From Hemibagrus wyckioides (taxonomy: Eukaryota > Chordata > Actinopteri > Siluriformes > Bagridae), in NCBI RefSeq assembly GCF_019097595.1, contig NC_080715.1, forward strand, positions 27,750,855 to 27,814,854: 64,000 nt of DNA, read 5' to 3'. Below are positions 1 through 11,762 of the stretch, piece after piece. The notes under the pieces were generated by a model, which was not told where the DNA came from, made no database searches, and saw nothing but the letters and a program-made list of their open reading frames with translations. A program made the translations under genes and the position numbers. How positions within the stretch are numbered: position 1 is the stretch's first letter; every line of letters starts with the position of its first letter.

Positions 1-124
1 CAATTCATAAAAACATTATCCATTTATGATATAATTGTATGAAACGATTGAAGTTTCCTTCCTAATGACTACTGAGGGATCGAAACCAAATGAAAATGGA
101 TCAGACCTAATCATATCTTGGCCT

Positions 125-500
125 GTGCTGTGGTGACAGGAACCTGAAGCAGCAAATGAAGAGATTTCAGATTAACTTAGCAACACTGCGAGAGGTTTGA
201 CGCCCAAAGGCTTCATAATATGATGGAACCCAGGCACTCAAATCACTCTGCTGGATGCATGATAAGAAGCTGAATAAGCTCATCAGGAAAACTGGATGCA
301 AACTGGACACCCTGGAGCTGCTGGTGATACCATCTACTAACACCATCTCCATGCCCCCTTCATTCTGGCCAAACTGTGGCACTGCTTCTCCAGTGGACTT
401 CAGTTTCACATAGGTCATCAATATCCGACTCTACAAGGATTCAACTACCAAGACGGGAAATTATCTGGACGGTGGACATACCTAATAAATTTTTAGACCC
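125..500 (+). repeat. Possible LINE 3'-tail-like relic
   Basis: The phrase around 235-330 (a Leu-Leu-Asp-Ala-like reading, then a run resembling Lys-Leu-Asn-Lys-Leu-Ile-Arg-Lys) recalls a dispersed fish repeat that I associate with the C-terminal tail of LINE-type ORF2 proteins. Stops interrupt every frame and no reverse transcriptase motif is visible. An AC dinucleotide run lies at about 559-576, and the rest up to 845 is AT-rich and featureless. The assignment rests on memory of similar sequences and is weak. Confidence 0.25.
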
Positions 501-844
501 AACACCACTACATTGCATATTGCACAACAAATTTCTTACAGTGTCACTGCAGATTCTTACACACACACACACACACTTTATTTATGACTTTAATTATGAC
601 CACTGTACATTTTTTACCCACACTGCCGCAGCTGTTCATCTCACATGTTTATCATACAATTTTAAACCTGGCAATCTGTGATATTTCTATTTAGCTAATC
701 TGTGCAAAAGTCTCAGTCTGTAAGGTGGAGAGTTGTGTATTTGTGTAGTCATACCTTCTTATTTGTGTTATTTTGTGAGTTTGCCATGAGCCTTGTGCTG
801 CTCTTGTGTTAGACTTAGTCTCGCTTATTGCTCTTGTTTTGTGG

Positions 845-2245
845 GTATTGTACTCTCTACTATGCTCTACTTTATTTAATTCTATTCTCCTCCATTCTAC
901 CCCTCTTTACTCTTCTCTATTCTATTGTTCTCCATTTTACTCTATTCTATTCTGCACTATTCTTCTATATTCCATTCTATCCATTTTACTCTACTGTGTT
1001 CCCTTCTAATCTATTCTACACTACTCTCTTTTCTACTCTGTTCTGCTCTACTTTTTCTACTCTATTCTACTCTTCTCTATTACTCTACTCAAATCGACTC
1101 TGCTCTACTGTGTTCCCCTGTACTCTATCCTACACTACTCTGTTTAACTCTAAACTCTTCTACTCTGTTCTGCTCTACTTCATTCTACTCTTTTCTATTC
1201 CATTCTGTTCTATTTTACTCTACTCAATTCTACACTACTCCATTTGACTCTTCTCTATTCTATTTTACATTACTCTACTCTATTCTTCACTGTTATTCTA
1301 TATTCCATTCCACTTCTACTCCTATTCTACTCCTCTCTACTCTTCTCTATTCTATTCTACTCCATTTTACTTTATTATATTCTGGTCCGCTTTTCTCTGA
1401 TTAATTATGTTCTATTTTACTCTACTCAATTCTAAACTGCTCTATTTGTCTCTGCTCCATTCTATTCCTCTCTAATCTTCTCTATTAATTCTTCTACATT
1501 TCACTCTATTCTATTCTACTCTGTTCTCCACTATTCTTCTATATTCCATTGCACTTTGTTATTCTACTCTATTCTACTCCTCTCTACTTTATTCAATTCA
1601 ACTCCATTTTACTTTATTCTATTCTGATCTGCTATTCTGTTTTTCATTCCACTTTATGCTATTCTATTCCATTTTTTTTCTACTGTATTCTCCTCTACCC
1701 TATTCTATACTTCTCTACTCTGTTCTACTCTACTTTATTCTATTCTCCTTCAATCTACTATAATTCCACTCTTTACTGTACTCTACTCCATTCTACTCCT
1801 CTCTATTCTATTCTACTCCATTTTACTGTACTGTGTTCTCCTCTACTGTATTCTACACTACTCTTTTTAACTCTACACTTCTCTAGTCTGTTCTACTCTA
1901 CTTTATTGTGCACTATTTTGCTCTTCTCTATTCCAATCTGTTTTATTTCACTTTACTTCATTCTACACTACTCTATTCAACGCTACTGTATTTTATTCTA
2001 CTCTACTCCATTCTGCTCCCCTCTCCTCTTCTCTATTCCATTTCGCTATTCGCTATTCTAATCCATTTTACTCTTCTCTATCCCATTCTGTTTTATTCCA
2101 TTCTACTATATTCTACACTGCTCTATTTAATTCTACACTACTCTGTTCTACTCTACTCTGTTCTAGGCTAATCTACCCTATTGTATTCTACTCTACTCTG
2201 TCTACTCTATTCTCCTTTACACTAAATTAATCTATTCAACTCTAC
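845..2245. repeat. Degenerate TCTAT/TCTAC satellite-like array
   Basis: About 1.4 kb is built almost only from C and T with regularly spaced A. Five-base words such as TCTAT, TCTAC and TTCTA recur with many single-base variants. Purines on this strand are nearly all A, so all three forward frames stay open for long stretches and give meaningless Leu/Tyr/Ser/Phe-rich translations. The array is degenerate and lacks a clean consensus, which suggests age or continual slippage with point mutation. Confidence 0.9.
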
Positions 2246-3125
2246 TTTAATCTACTTAAGTTGGGAACCAACTTTATAGAGTGTTCAATTCCCACTTTGA
2301 ATAATACAGAAACACTAATATACCTATAGACAAATACATAGCACAGCATTAATGATATTCATAATGATGATAAATAATGACCTTTTGCAAACAGCTATAA
2401 TATAGCCACGTGAAAAACTCAAACAATATCCTGAGCTTGGGATTGATCAGCAGTCCTTGGAGTTGTGAGGCAGCAACAATAACCACTTCAACACCATGCT
2501 GCCTCTGTGATAATTATATCTTAAATAATAACAAGTGCATAACTTTAGTAATTGTTTTATCCTTGTCAGTGTCACGCTGGATCCAGTATCCTGGGAAGAC
2601 TTTGTGTGAGTTAGGAATTCTTTCTGGATGGGAAACAGCAGTGAATCATAGATCAAATGCAGGACAGTAAACGATGACTTTAGAGATGTATTTTATATCT
2701 GAGGAAATGAAGCACAGCAGGACATGCACTTATAGAAAATGTGTTATATTACATGGTGCTGTAAAGTTGGCAAAGGTTACATAAATATTCTGTTTACATG
2801 CCAATGTAACTTATCAGCCATTGTTTATGTTATGTTATGGTTAAAGTACTTTTATTCCTATTTAAAGCATCAAATAACTCTAGCCTATATTAGAGATCTA
2901 CTTGCAACCGCTACCCCAGGAAAATCATTAAGGTCATCCTTGTGTAACTTGTTGGCTGGTTAAAAATGAAAGATGACAGTGCTTTCACCTAGACTATGGC
3001 ACATCTTTCCAACTCCTATTAAAATCTGGTCTCAAAACAAGCAGGGTATATATAGTTGGATGATATCTGCTTCCATTTTTACCTCCATCTTGTGTCTAAG
3101 TTGTACATTGTTTCTGTTTGTGGTC
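2246..3125. other. Unique AT-rich non-coding stretch
   Basis: I see no gene, recognisable repeat or strong composition feature here. Short open frames have no recognisable domain. Confidence 0.5.
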
Positions 3126-3445
3126 ATGCATTCATCCATCTATGCATTATTCTATTTTCTTACAGGGTCACAGGGAACCTGGAGTCTATACCAGGGGCAC
3201 AAGGAGGGGGACACCCTGGACACCCAGATCATTCATCACAGACACATACACACACACACACATACACACACACATACACACACACATTATGGACAATGTC
3301 GAGATGCCAATCAGCCTACAGTGCACTTCTTTGAACTGGAGGAGGAAACCGGAGCACCCAGAAGAAATCATGGGAAGAACACACAGACACAGGGCAGAGA
3401 GACAGGAATCGAACCCATCAACCCCAGCAAACCTTCATGTTTAAA
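3126..3445 (-). repeat. tRNA-type SINE relic (family C)
   Basis: Read on the minus strand, this has the usual order of a common fish SINE: a tRNA-like head with a B-box-like 'GGTTCGATTCC' sense (plus strand 'ggaatcgaaccc' near 3410), the 'GGTTTCCTCC' word, the 'GGCTGATTGGCATCTC' word, then a body ending near 'ATGAATG'. The word 'gatgccaatcagccta' near 3303 is diagnostic by comparison with the copies at 23485 and 52193. An AC microsatellite (about 3238-3290) sits inside the copy where the family carries a TGTG-rich segment. The family name is not assigned; recognition is by internal comparison. Confidence 0.7.
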
Positions 3446-4790
3446 GTTTGTGATTTTAATGACTTATGGTTAGACTAACCAGATGCATCACAGAAGCCTA
3501 ACTTCTCCTTTTCTCGTCAAACAGAATTAGGCTTGTAACATAAGTATTTAAAAAAAAATCTACATTCTTATTATCCAGGGTAAAAGTTATCCTTATTTTG
3601 AAAATACTAACATTATAGTAATATGTATAGTAATAATATAGTAATACTGCTTGTGTTTGCAGAAAAGTGGAGAAGTGGTGATATCCTTATTATTTAAAAA
3701 ATAATAATAATTATAAATGTTGTTAATGTTGCACTTATTCAAATAACAGAGGCTGGTTTGGGTAAAATACTTTGTAAGTGAGTGAAAGTTACTTGTGCCA
3801 GAACGCTGACATTTAACGCATAGAAAATGCTGCAAAAAAAAAAAAAAGTGTCAGGCAAACTTTTTTTTCCTGTTAGACTAGGTTGGAAATATCATGACCT
3901 TACATAACCATCTAACAAATGACCCTTGTCTACAAGTGTATCTCTCCAGAAGTATCCAGAAGGGCATCATCCCTTAAGCCCTGCACTTAAAGAGCATTAA
4001 TAAAGATCTCCACACTCCCAGGCTTGGGCAGGTGTGTTATTTATGCAGTGGGAGGGAAGTGTAACTCATTTCCACATAATGACAGACCTCTTTCTCCTCC
4101 TTCCCCTTCATCCTTCGCTCTTCTCTCCCTCCCTCTCTCTCTCTCTCTCTCTCTCAATCTTTCTCCTTCTTAACAAACTGTTTCTCCTTGCTTCACAACA
4201 CACACACACACACACATGCACACACACTTATCACCTGAATGACTGGCTCCAAAAATCATCACTTTTACACCCCTTAATCTAGTCAGAACCTGCTGTCTCT
4301 CCCCATCCCCTCTTTTTTTGTCTTTTCTCCTCCTCACTCCCATGACTCCTGTACAAATGCAGGTCTCATAGCGAGGATGACTAGGCAGATTTCTGAACTA
4401 CAAATTATCTGAGAAAAACAACTTTTTTTATGAGAAATGCATCATCAGGTCTGTCTCATGCTCCCCATCGAGCAGTTTTATTAATGAGGGCAAAAAAAAA
4501 AAAACATTATTCCACACCTGGAGTCTTATTTTCAGCCACTTAAATGCTTTCTTGTGAAAACAGGGGAAAGAGTAAAAAGTTTTATCTGATTCTTGGTCAT
4601 CTCTCTTGATCTCCTTTGGTGCCATAACAAATTTGCAAAAAGAAGGGTCATGCTTTTGTATTTTGTTTGATTTCACACACTAATTCTAATACTATATAAA
4701 TATGCTTAAATACATTGCTAACTGCTAACTCTCAAACAAATTGCCAATAGCTGTGAATGAGTGTGTGAATGTGTATAGCAAAATCTATAA
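3446..4790. other. Non-coding stretch with CT and CA microsatellites
   Basis: AT-rich unique sequence with no gene. It holds a CT run at about 4122-4155 and a CA run at about 4198-4228. Confidence 0.6.
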
Positions 4791-5200
4791 ATCAGATAAC
4801 TCAGTTAATAAATCAGACAAATAAAGGAAATCATTTTGTGCAATTATGTCATCAGATAAAATTGGGCCACATGTGTTATCATATATATCATGTATATCAA
4901 GCCAAATAGAAAAACAAATCCAGTTTTCCTAATTTTGGCTGAATCCCAGGAAGTGTTATTCACTCCCACTTCACTCTCCCAAGAAGAAATCTTGGATTAC
5001 AGATTGAAAGGTTGTGAGTTTGAATCCCATGTCCACCAAGCTGCCACTGCTGGGCCCCTGAGAAAGGCCATTAACTATCAATTGTTCAGCTGTATAAAAT
5101 GAGTGAGTAAAATGAATCAGTTGCTATAGATAAGGGTGTCTGAATGTAAGAAATAAGATCCCTGGTAATACTATGTACTCAATTTTGATCGGATTTCCAA
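4790..5200 (+). repeat. Dispersed repeat D, copy 1, split by a SINE
   Basis: Segments 4795-4990 and 5155-5200 align in order with 9590-9870. Shared words include 'caattatg.catcagataaaat', 'gccacatgtgtt', 'tcctaattttgg', 'cactctccc' and 'ggtaatact', followed by 'ggatttccaa'. The stretch 4991-5147 is absent from the other copy and is a SINE insertion. The family is unknown to me; the duplication is seen directly. Confidence 0.7.
4991..5147 (+). repeat. tRNA-type SINE (family A), 5'-truncated, with TSD
   Basis: The insert begins near the tRNA B-box part ('gagtttgaatccc'), continues through the family word 'ctgccactgctgggcccctgag', and ends in the family tail 'taagggtgtctg'. It is flanked by direct repeats AAGAAAT at 4984-4990 and 5148-5154, as expected of a target-site duplication. 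The tRNA A-box half is missing, consistent with 5' truncation during target-primed reverse transcription. Confidence 0.75.
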
Positions 5201-5212
5201 GGAAAAACTGGT

Positions 5213-5325
5213 GGCCCACAATGGACCAGTGTCCCGTCCATGATGAATCCCTGACTCATGGGTTTTCTTGGAATAAGTCCTGGATCTTTGGTATCCCCAC
5301 CCAGAATAAGGTGTTAGAGAAAACA
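5213..5325 (+). repeat. SINE body relic (family C-like)
   Basis: Words such as 'gaccagtgtcccgtcc' and the following text resemble the 3' body of a common fish SINE ('actggcgtcccatcc'). It is short, diverged and lacks a tRNA head, so the call is tentative. Confidence 0.35.
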
Positions 5326-5426
5326 AATGTATGATGGTCAATTGTTATGAGTTTGCAAGATAAAAGCCATTTAAACTGTTAGAATTGGTTGTGATTAGAA
5401 GGAGGTGATTTCATATTCCAGAGACA

Positions 5427-5528
5427 ACCAATCTGCCAGCGCTGGGCCATTAACCCTCAACTGCTGAGTGAGCTATGAGAACTGACGTAAATGTAAGTCA
5501 TTCTGGGTAAGGGCGTCAGCCAAATACC
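5427..5528 (+). repeat. SINE family A, 3' half
   Basis: The words 'gctgggccattaaccctcaa' and 'aagtcattctgggtaagggc' match the body and tail of family A (compare 21951-22143). The tRNA-like head is missing. It abuts a family B SINE directly at 5528. Confidence 0.65.
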
Positions 5529-5690
5529 ATTTGGGTGGTGGTAGCTCAAGTGGTTAAGGCTCTGGGTTGTTGATTGGGGATCCTTGCACAAGTCCAGCAG
5601 TGCCAAGCTGCCATTGAGCAAGGGCCTCAATCCCCCCCAGTTAAAGAATTTCACTGTGGTGTAGTAATGTATATGTGATATATGTATATA
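5529..5690 (+). repeat. tRNA-type SINE (family B)
   Basis: The head carries an A-box-like 'gtagctcaagtggttaagg' and, after 'ctgggttgttgat', a degenerate B-box region ('tgcacaagtcc'), then 'agtgccaagctgcc' and 'gagcaagggcc'. The tail 'aagaatttcactgt' is shared with the copy at 26325. The expected middle body is shortened. The tail passes directly into the AT microsatellite. Confidence 0.75.
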
Positions 5691-5693
5691 TAT

Positions 5694-5776
<83 letters not shown>
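5668..5776. repeat. AT dinucleotide microsatellite
   Basis: A nearly pure AT run of about 80 bases is preceded by imperfect 'atatgtgatatatg' units that continue the tail of the SINE just upstream. It probably grew from that tail. Confidence 0.95.
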
Positions 5777-5780
<4 letters not shown>

Positions 5781-8700
5781 CTGGATCTAACTTGATTGTA
5801 TAGATATAGGGACTCATAAATGCCCACGCTTCTTTCGAGTTTCGAGAAACTTGTACAAGATTTGATTTACAATTACATTAAATGTAAGACTAGTGTGTGT
5901 GTGTCCAGAGTTAGTACGTGGAGTAAAAGCAGTTTTGCCCCTCATTGGGTGGTCCTCAGATTACTAGCTGACACAAAGGTGAAATAAGAAAACAACAACC
6001 TGCCTTAAAGTGGAATTTTAAAAAGGTTTAGGTTGAAAGAGAAGAAATTGGGAGTGAGGACTGACATATAACAGTTGTTATAGGGACATGACCCAACCCA
6101 GCACACAGCATCAGTAGGGAATGTTAGCGTATGGCTCTGGTTACACTCTTGCGCAAGACGGATGCCATGTCGTGTTTAGCTGCTGTGCTGAGCACTGATT
6201 AGACGTGTTTACGCAGGTCATATGATCTGGAGTGACAATAGAACTGAGCCTGAGTCTCGATATGAATGAAAACAGCAGCCTAATGAGTACCAGGCTACGA
6301 TCCCCCCCCTTGATTTCAAACGTGACAGGCCTAATCACAATGCCTGTGCCTGATTGAAAGAGGCTGCTCTAATTTCTTTTTTGCTCTTTTCCCTTTCATG
6401 GATGAAGAGGTATTTCTAAAGGGAGAAAGAAATATGGGAAGGAAGTGTACATTTGTGGTGTGCCCTTTGTTTACATAAAGCACAGGAGCCGTGATACAAT
6501 GTGAAAATAATGCGGGGCATTAGCAAAGGCTAGCATTACAAGGAAGCATTGATCCGGAGGCTTTCCAAAAAGCAACCGTGTCATAATCCATGGTAATTTG
6601 TTATGTGCTATCCAATCTCCACATTACCCAGCATTTGACATCTGTTTCTTTTCATACGCTGAGCTACATGAGCAGTCGCCAAGATCATTACAGACTGAGT
6701 GAAACCAAGAATGCTGAACTGCTATTATCAAAGTACATAGCTGAACCCACAACGACTCTGAACTGCCATCTGAACTGTAACGCTATATATAGAAGAAGGA
6801 AGAAGGACATAAAAAAGTTCCTAAAAAGCAGGAGTGCTTTGTCACATTCCTCAGCTGAAAGAATGGACCTTCTACAAAAAGTACAACCCAGTCATTATGC
6901 ATGTCTGGGCCCAAACTGTATGCTATATCTCTCCGTCTCTCGCAGAGACCATTAAAACATAATGTTCTAACGTTAATGCATTGTAAATAATATATCTGCT
7001 CTATCCGCCTTGGTCTAGCAGCAAGTCCAGGTGAATAGGTTTTCCCTGAGTGCGCACTTGAGGAAGAGAGCATGCTTTCAGATATCTGACAGATGAGTTG
7101 GCAGGCAGACGGAGATGTCTTGATGACTTGATGAGGGGCGTGAGGAGATGTAGAGACACTGCAATCAGCAGAATTTGATCCTGTATAAAAGACATGGTCA
7201 GATGCTGAGAACCTGGATGTGGCTTTTCCCATGAAGCCCAGAACATCTTAATGAACAATTATGGGTCTGAAATGTTGTCCAGAATCTGTTCTGGCATGGA
7301 GCATCCACTGCAAAGAATCACTGCCAATTAAGTTATTAGTATATTATGAAGCGTCGAGTGGCAAATCATAAAAGTGAGTGCTGCGTCGTAAAATACGAGA
7401 CGCTCATGATATCGATTATCAACCGTATTCTAAGAACACGATATGACAGGCTTAATAAAACTAATGGTGGTTACTTTGGCAAAGGGTTAGCGATAACAAG
7501 GTCAATGTCATAACCTAATGAGGACCGGACTGTAAATGAACGTGTATGTAGTGTCTGTTTGGCCCACCATCATCAAACCACTTTCTCAAAATGGCCAAGC
7601 AAAAACAAAGCTGTGCCTCCTACAGGGATGGAAGCATCATTCAAGTGCTCTGATCTAATCAAACACACAATAAGGATTGATATCCATCCCCATCCGTTGG
7701 CTTTTCTTCGCCAATTAAAGCTGTCAGGTCTGGACAAACCCTACACCACTCTGGCTGGAGCTGCCACTGTGCTCTGTTTCCCAGTGCAGCTAGCTTCCAC
7801 ACTTGCAAACACCCTAATTACCTTGTTATTTTGCCATGCAAACTATTCACAGCATCTGCTAAAAAGCCATCCCTGCTCAATGCTTTTAGAATACAGCCAA
7901 CCAGTGAGAGTGCGTTGCGGGGGGGAAGCCAATCAGCGTAGCACAGAATGGCATTTTCAATAGCCTTTTCAGAAATGGTGTGCTTGCAATTATATCCCCC
8001 CGCTCTACTTCCTGCCAAGCATCCTTTTTGTCCTGACCCATAATTCTAGGGCTGATTCATGCCCCCCTTTCTTTTTTTTCTTCTTATTTTTTTCCACCAT
8101 CTTGGCAAATCAAATTCTGGAGAAGGTTTATCATCACAGATCATGGGGCAATATCTCTCCAGATAATGTGGAGATCTTCCATTACCTTACACAATGTTTC
8201 CATTAGGCCTGTACATAACATCCATTCGGCTTTCTACTCTCTCTCTCTCTCTCTCTCTCTCTGTCCTGGCCAGAGGGAGGCTCTTTGGCTGGTGGATTGA
8301 TGAATGAGATTAAGCTAATGCAGGCACGGGGCACACCGAGGCACCTGAGGCATGCTCATGCATCGCGATCCTGCCTCTTTCTGATTAACTTCGCAAACTG
8401 ATTGAAATCAAGTCCAAGAGGCACGCATTAAATGGCTAATCCCACACAGACGCCGCTCTACATGTTCGCCAAACTAGCGGCCAGCTCATTGGTATGCAGA
8501 GTCTCTGTGCTATGGAGCAAGGGAAAATAGCAGATGTTCAAACTTCAGATTATGGCTTAAATGATAACGATTTGTAAAAATGTACTCCTGAGACTCTGAG
8601 TAACCCCTTAGGCATTGACATGCTGAAACTAAAATGTAATACAAGTTGTTAAACTGGCAATTTTTATCTCATGCTAATGTGACAATAATCAGTTTGGGAC

Positions 8701-9589
8701 TAATTCCAAAAATATGCTGCTCTGATCGGACAGCAGTTCAGAAGAAAATCACTGCGAATAATACATGTTCTGTGACTTCTCTTTTAATTAGAGGATGATG
8801 TCTCCTTTGACTCATGCCCTACTGACTGTGAACAACAACAACAAAAATGTGATTGGATATTCCACAGCCGTCCACCTTCCTTTCTTTCCTCCTGCCATCC
8901 TCACTCTCATCTCCTGTCCTAGCAGGTGGACCAATAATGCAGTTTATTTTCTCTCATTACCTCTCCTTCTGTTTTCTCTCCACCTGGTTCACTAACCGTA
9001 ATTCAATCCTCTTGCTTTCTCAGTGGGTCTTAAGTCACTTCAACATTCTGCACACATCCCTCCTCTTGCCTTAAAAAAAAGCAAGGAGAGAAATCACCAC
9101 TATTCTTGCTAGGCCCTGTGGGAAGGTTAGCAGGTTAGCATAGTGATGCAGCATGTTTCAGTGAATTATCTGATTACTAAGCAGCATGGTGGAAAAAAAA
9201 CAGTCTTTGGCAAACAGACAATTTGGCCATGATTGCTTTCTTTTGTTTACACAGCACCGGGGCAGCCGTTTCGACAGGGGTGATTCTCCTGCGTACGAGC
9301 AGTGGAAGGAAATTATGGACTAAATAAAAATGCAAAAAGTATACAACATTATCCAACTATCACATGTGGTATGCATTGTTCAGTATTGTTTAAACCGAGT
9401 ATAAATAGTGTTTAATTTTTACAGAAACTCAGATTTTTCCTTCTTGTTCAAACATTCTGTCAAACGGAATGAAATGATAATTAAAGGAAATAAAGCTACT
9501 TTTGGAAGCCAAAATTAATTCTCACTGCAAACTCTACACTAGGAAGCAACTAATGAATGATTCATCCTCCAAGAAATTACATATAATTC
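5777..9589. other. Unique non-coding region with possible conserved blocks
   Basis: No repeat family or gene is recognised. Several stretches have a more even composition than the AT-rich background and contain homeobox-like ATTA/TAAT words: about 6120-6360, 6990-7260, 7600-8000 and 8270-8540. Such blocks are typical of conserved non-coding elements near developmental genes, but sequence alone cannot show conservation. Open frames here, including 134 codons at 7559-7963 and 149 codons on the other strand at 6783-7232, have no recognisable domain. A CT run lies at about 8238-8262. Confidence 0.35.
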
Positions 9590-9880
9590 CAATTTCAAAA
9601 ATAATAAATCACACAAACACATCAAAGAATTTCAGGCAATTATGCCATCAGATAAAATTCTACATTTCTTTTGAGCCACATGTGTTCTTAAGAACGTGAA
9701 AGGCTGTTTGGGCCAAAAACATTTGTATATCATGCCAAATAGAGAAACAAAGCCTGTTTCCTAATTTTGGTTCAATCCCAAGAAGTGTTTCCATTCACTC
9801 CCTCTCCACTCTCCCTAGGGGGGATACTTGGTAATACTGCATTCTTGTTTTTGAGGGGATTTCCAATTAATCCAATTAAA
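9590..9880 (+). repeat. Dispersed repeat D, copy 2 (no SINE insert)
   Basis: This aligns in the same orientation with 4795-4990 plus 5155-5200. The join corresponds to 'cactctccctagggggga' near 9818, where copy 1 carries a SINE. This copy therefore serves as an empty-site reference, although it differs from copy 1 at many bases. Confidence 0.7.
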
Positions 9881-11370
9881 TATTGGAAAGAGTAAAGTTG
9901 GCATCAGCCACATCCTTCTCTATGGAGTGAGCTCAGGTTTTTTTTTTGGCCAAAGCAGGTTCTTGGAAGACACAAGACTAGATTCCCTTCTGCTCTTGTT
10001 CCAGATAAGATTTTGTCCAACTGTCACTTGGACTCTATCTCTCCAAGTGGAAGGGAGGTGACTGGGGGAAACAGACTTACAAATTGAGTCTTTATCAATG
10101 AAATTCCTTGGAGGCACCTAGGTACTTTTCCAAAAACAGACCAAAAGTAACTGCTTTTTACAAGCAGAAAAGCAATATATATATTTTAAAAAATACTACT
10201 AAATATCACCCCAAAAAAGAAAGTTTAAGAAGAGAAACCTCTATCTATTTATATAAAGCATGTAATCATGTCCACCTGAGACTGAAAGAAAAAGTGACTA
10301 GTGAGATGCTTAGAGAGATGCGTTCATGATAAATTCATGGCAACTTGCTGATCAAGCACTTTTTTAAATGATTTAGAGCTCTGTTTGAACATGAAAAACT
10401 TGAGGAAAGAGTCTTTTAATATCTGGGAGAAAAATTATAAGGAAACTAAATATTAAAACAGAAGAAACCTAAACTTGCCCAGGAACGTGGCAAAGTATCA
10501 AATGTAGTACAAATAAAAACAAGAGGGTGACCAATTCCTGGCCTGTAATCCCTGTTGGCTGAGAGGTTTGAGGTACATATAATCTCTCCATCTTGGCCTT
10601 GATTTTTATTTGGACTCATTTCCAACATTTTCAGATGCAAAAAAGAACTCGATTTTCAGCAATCACATCAGGAATTGTGGCAGGAGATGGAAGGACTGGC
10701 TCAGCTCTGGCTTCATCCTTCCACACATTCACAAGCAGGGAATATAGTCCAGCAGAAACCATCCAGGTTTGGGTCAAAGTCTTGCCAAGGTTTTGTAAAT
10801 GTATGAAGACAGTTGTTTGGAGAGTGAAAGGGTGTGTGAATTGCAAGAGGGTAGTGCAGGTGTTGTGAGGATGCTGCCAAGTTGAGGTCCGACATAATGA
10901 TTTTCATGGGCACTAACAATGAAATTATGTTTTGCCTCAAACATGACCTACTCAGAAGCATATTCCTAAATGAAATTTTTCACCCTACCTGCAGTAGAGC
11001 CATTGAGGATTGAGGATAAAATGGTGGGCTGTGTTTTTACCATGCAGTTTATTTTGTTGAAGCATATTTCCTTATGTGTAAAATGCTGTGTGTATGTTTA
11101 AATTAGATGATCAGGTACGAGTGCAGTGTTAATGGGGGCAGGGGTTTACTTTTCTCTTTTTCACACTCCTCACAGAGACTGCAGAACTGAGGGTGTGTTG
11201 CAATTTGTGTTGATCTTTGTCCTGTCTTTAATAAATTGCAGACATAGTCCACCAAAGCCAGTGGTGTTGTGGAATTTCTTTGTGGTGCGAGATGAAGTAT
11301 GCTACAAAAGCCTGTCTTTAAATAACTAACTAAAACTAACTAATTAACTCTAGGGTAAGTTCATTATTTA
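9881..11370. other. Unique non-coding stretch
   Basis: AT-rich with A-rich patches near 10180-10230. No gene or recognised repeat. A 91-codon frame at 10593-10868 overlaps an antisense frame and has no recognisable domain. Confidence 0.5.
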
Positions 11371-11371
11371 G

Positions 11372-11525
11372 TATACCACTAACCCTAACCTTATTCCCAA
11401 ACTTTAACCCTTACCCCTAACCCTCAAACCCTAACCCTATCCCCAAACACTAAACCCAAACCCTAACCCCAAACCCTAACTCTAAACTCTAATATCAAAC
11501 CCTAACCCCAAACCCCAACACCAAA
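11372..11525. repeat. Interstitial telomere-like tract
   Basis: About 150 bases are dominated by CCCTAA and close variants (CCCTAACC, CCCCAAA, CTCTAA, CCCAAA). The units are degenerate rather than the perfect repeats of a functional telomere. Vertebrate telomeres are TTAGGG/CCCTAA, so this is an interstitial telomere-like sequence, probably from slippage or double-strand-break repair. Confidence 0.75.
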
Positions 11526-11644
11526 CTACTAACTCATAAGATCTTGTCTAATCTTAATCTTAAATTCTGAGAAACCAAAAAAATCCTCATCCTGTCTGTG
11601 AAGCATAATGCTGGGAGGATCATAGTTTGGAGGTTGCATTGCTG

Positions 11645-11762
11645 CATCAATTTAGGCCCTTGCACAAGGGCCCAACAACAGCTTGGCAGTGCTGGGGCTT
11701 GAACCCCAACCTTCTGATCAACAACATAAATCCTTAACCACTTGAGCCAACACCACAACCAC
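11645..11762 (-). repeat. tRNA-type SINE (family B), head half
   Basis: On the minus strand the A-box region reads as 'GGCTCAAGTGGTTAAGG' and the B-box as 'GGTTCAAGCCCC'. These are followed by 'AGCACTGCCAAGCTG' and 'GGGCCCTTGTGCAAGGGCC'. The 3' body and tail are missing. Confidence 0.8.

Noticed and set aside
806..2171. Overlapping Leu/Tyr/Phe/Ser-rich open frames up to 170 codons
   Set aside because: They come from a TCTAY repeat that lacks stop codons on this strand; all three frames are open.
7559..7963. 134-codon open frame as an exon
   Set aside because: No recognisable domain, no supported splice sites, and an antisense frame overlaps it; length is possible by chance in this composition.
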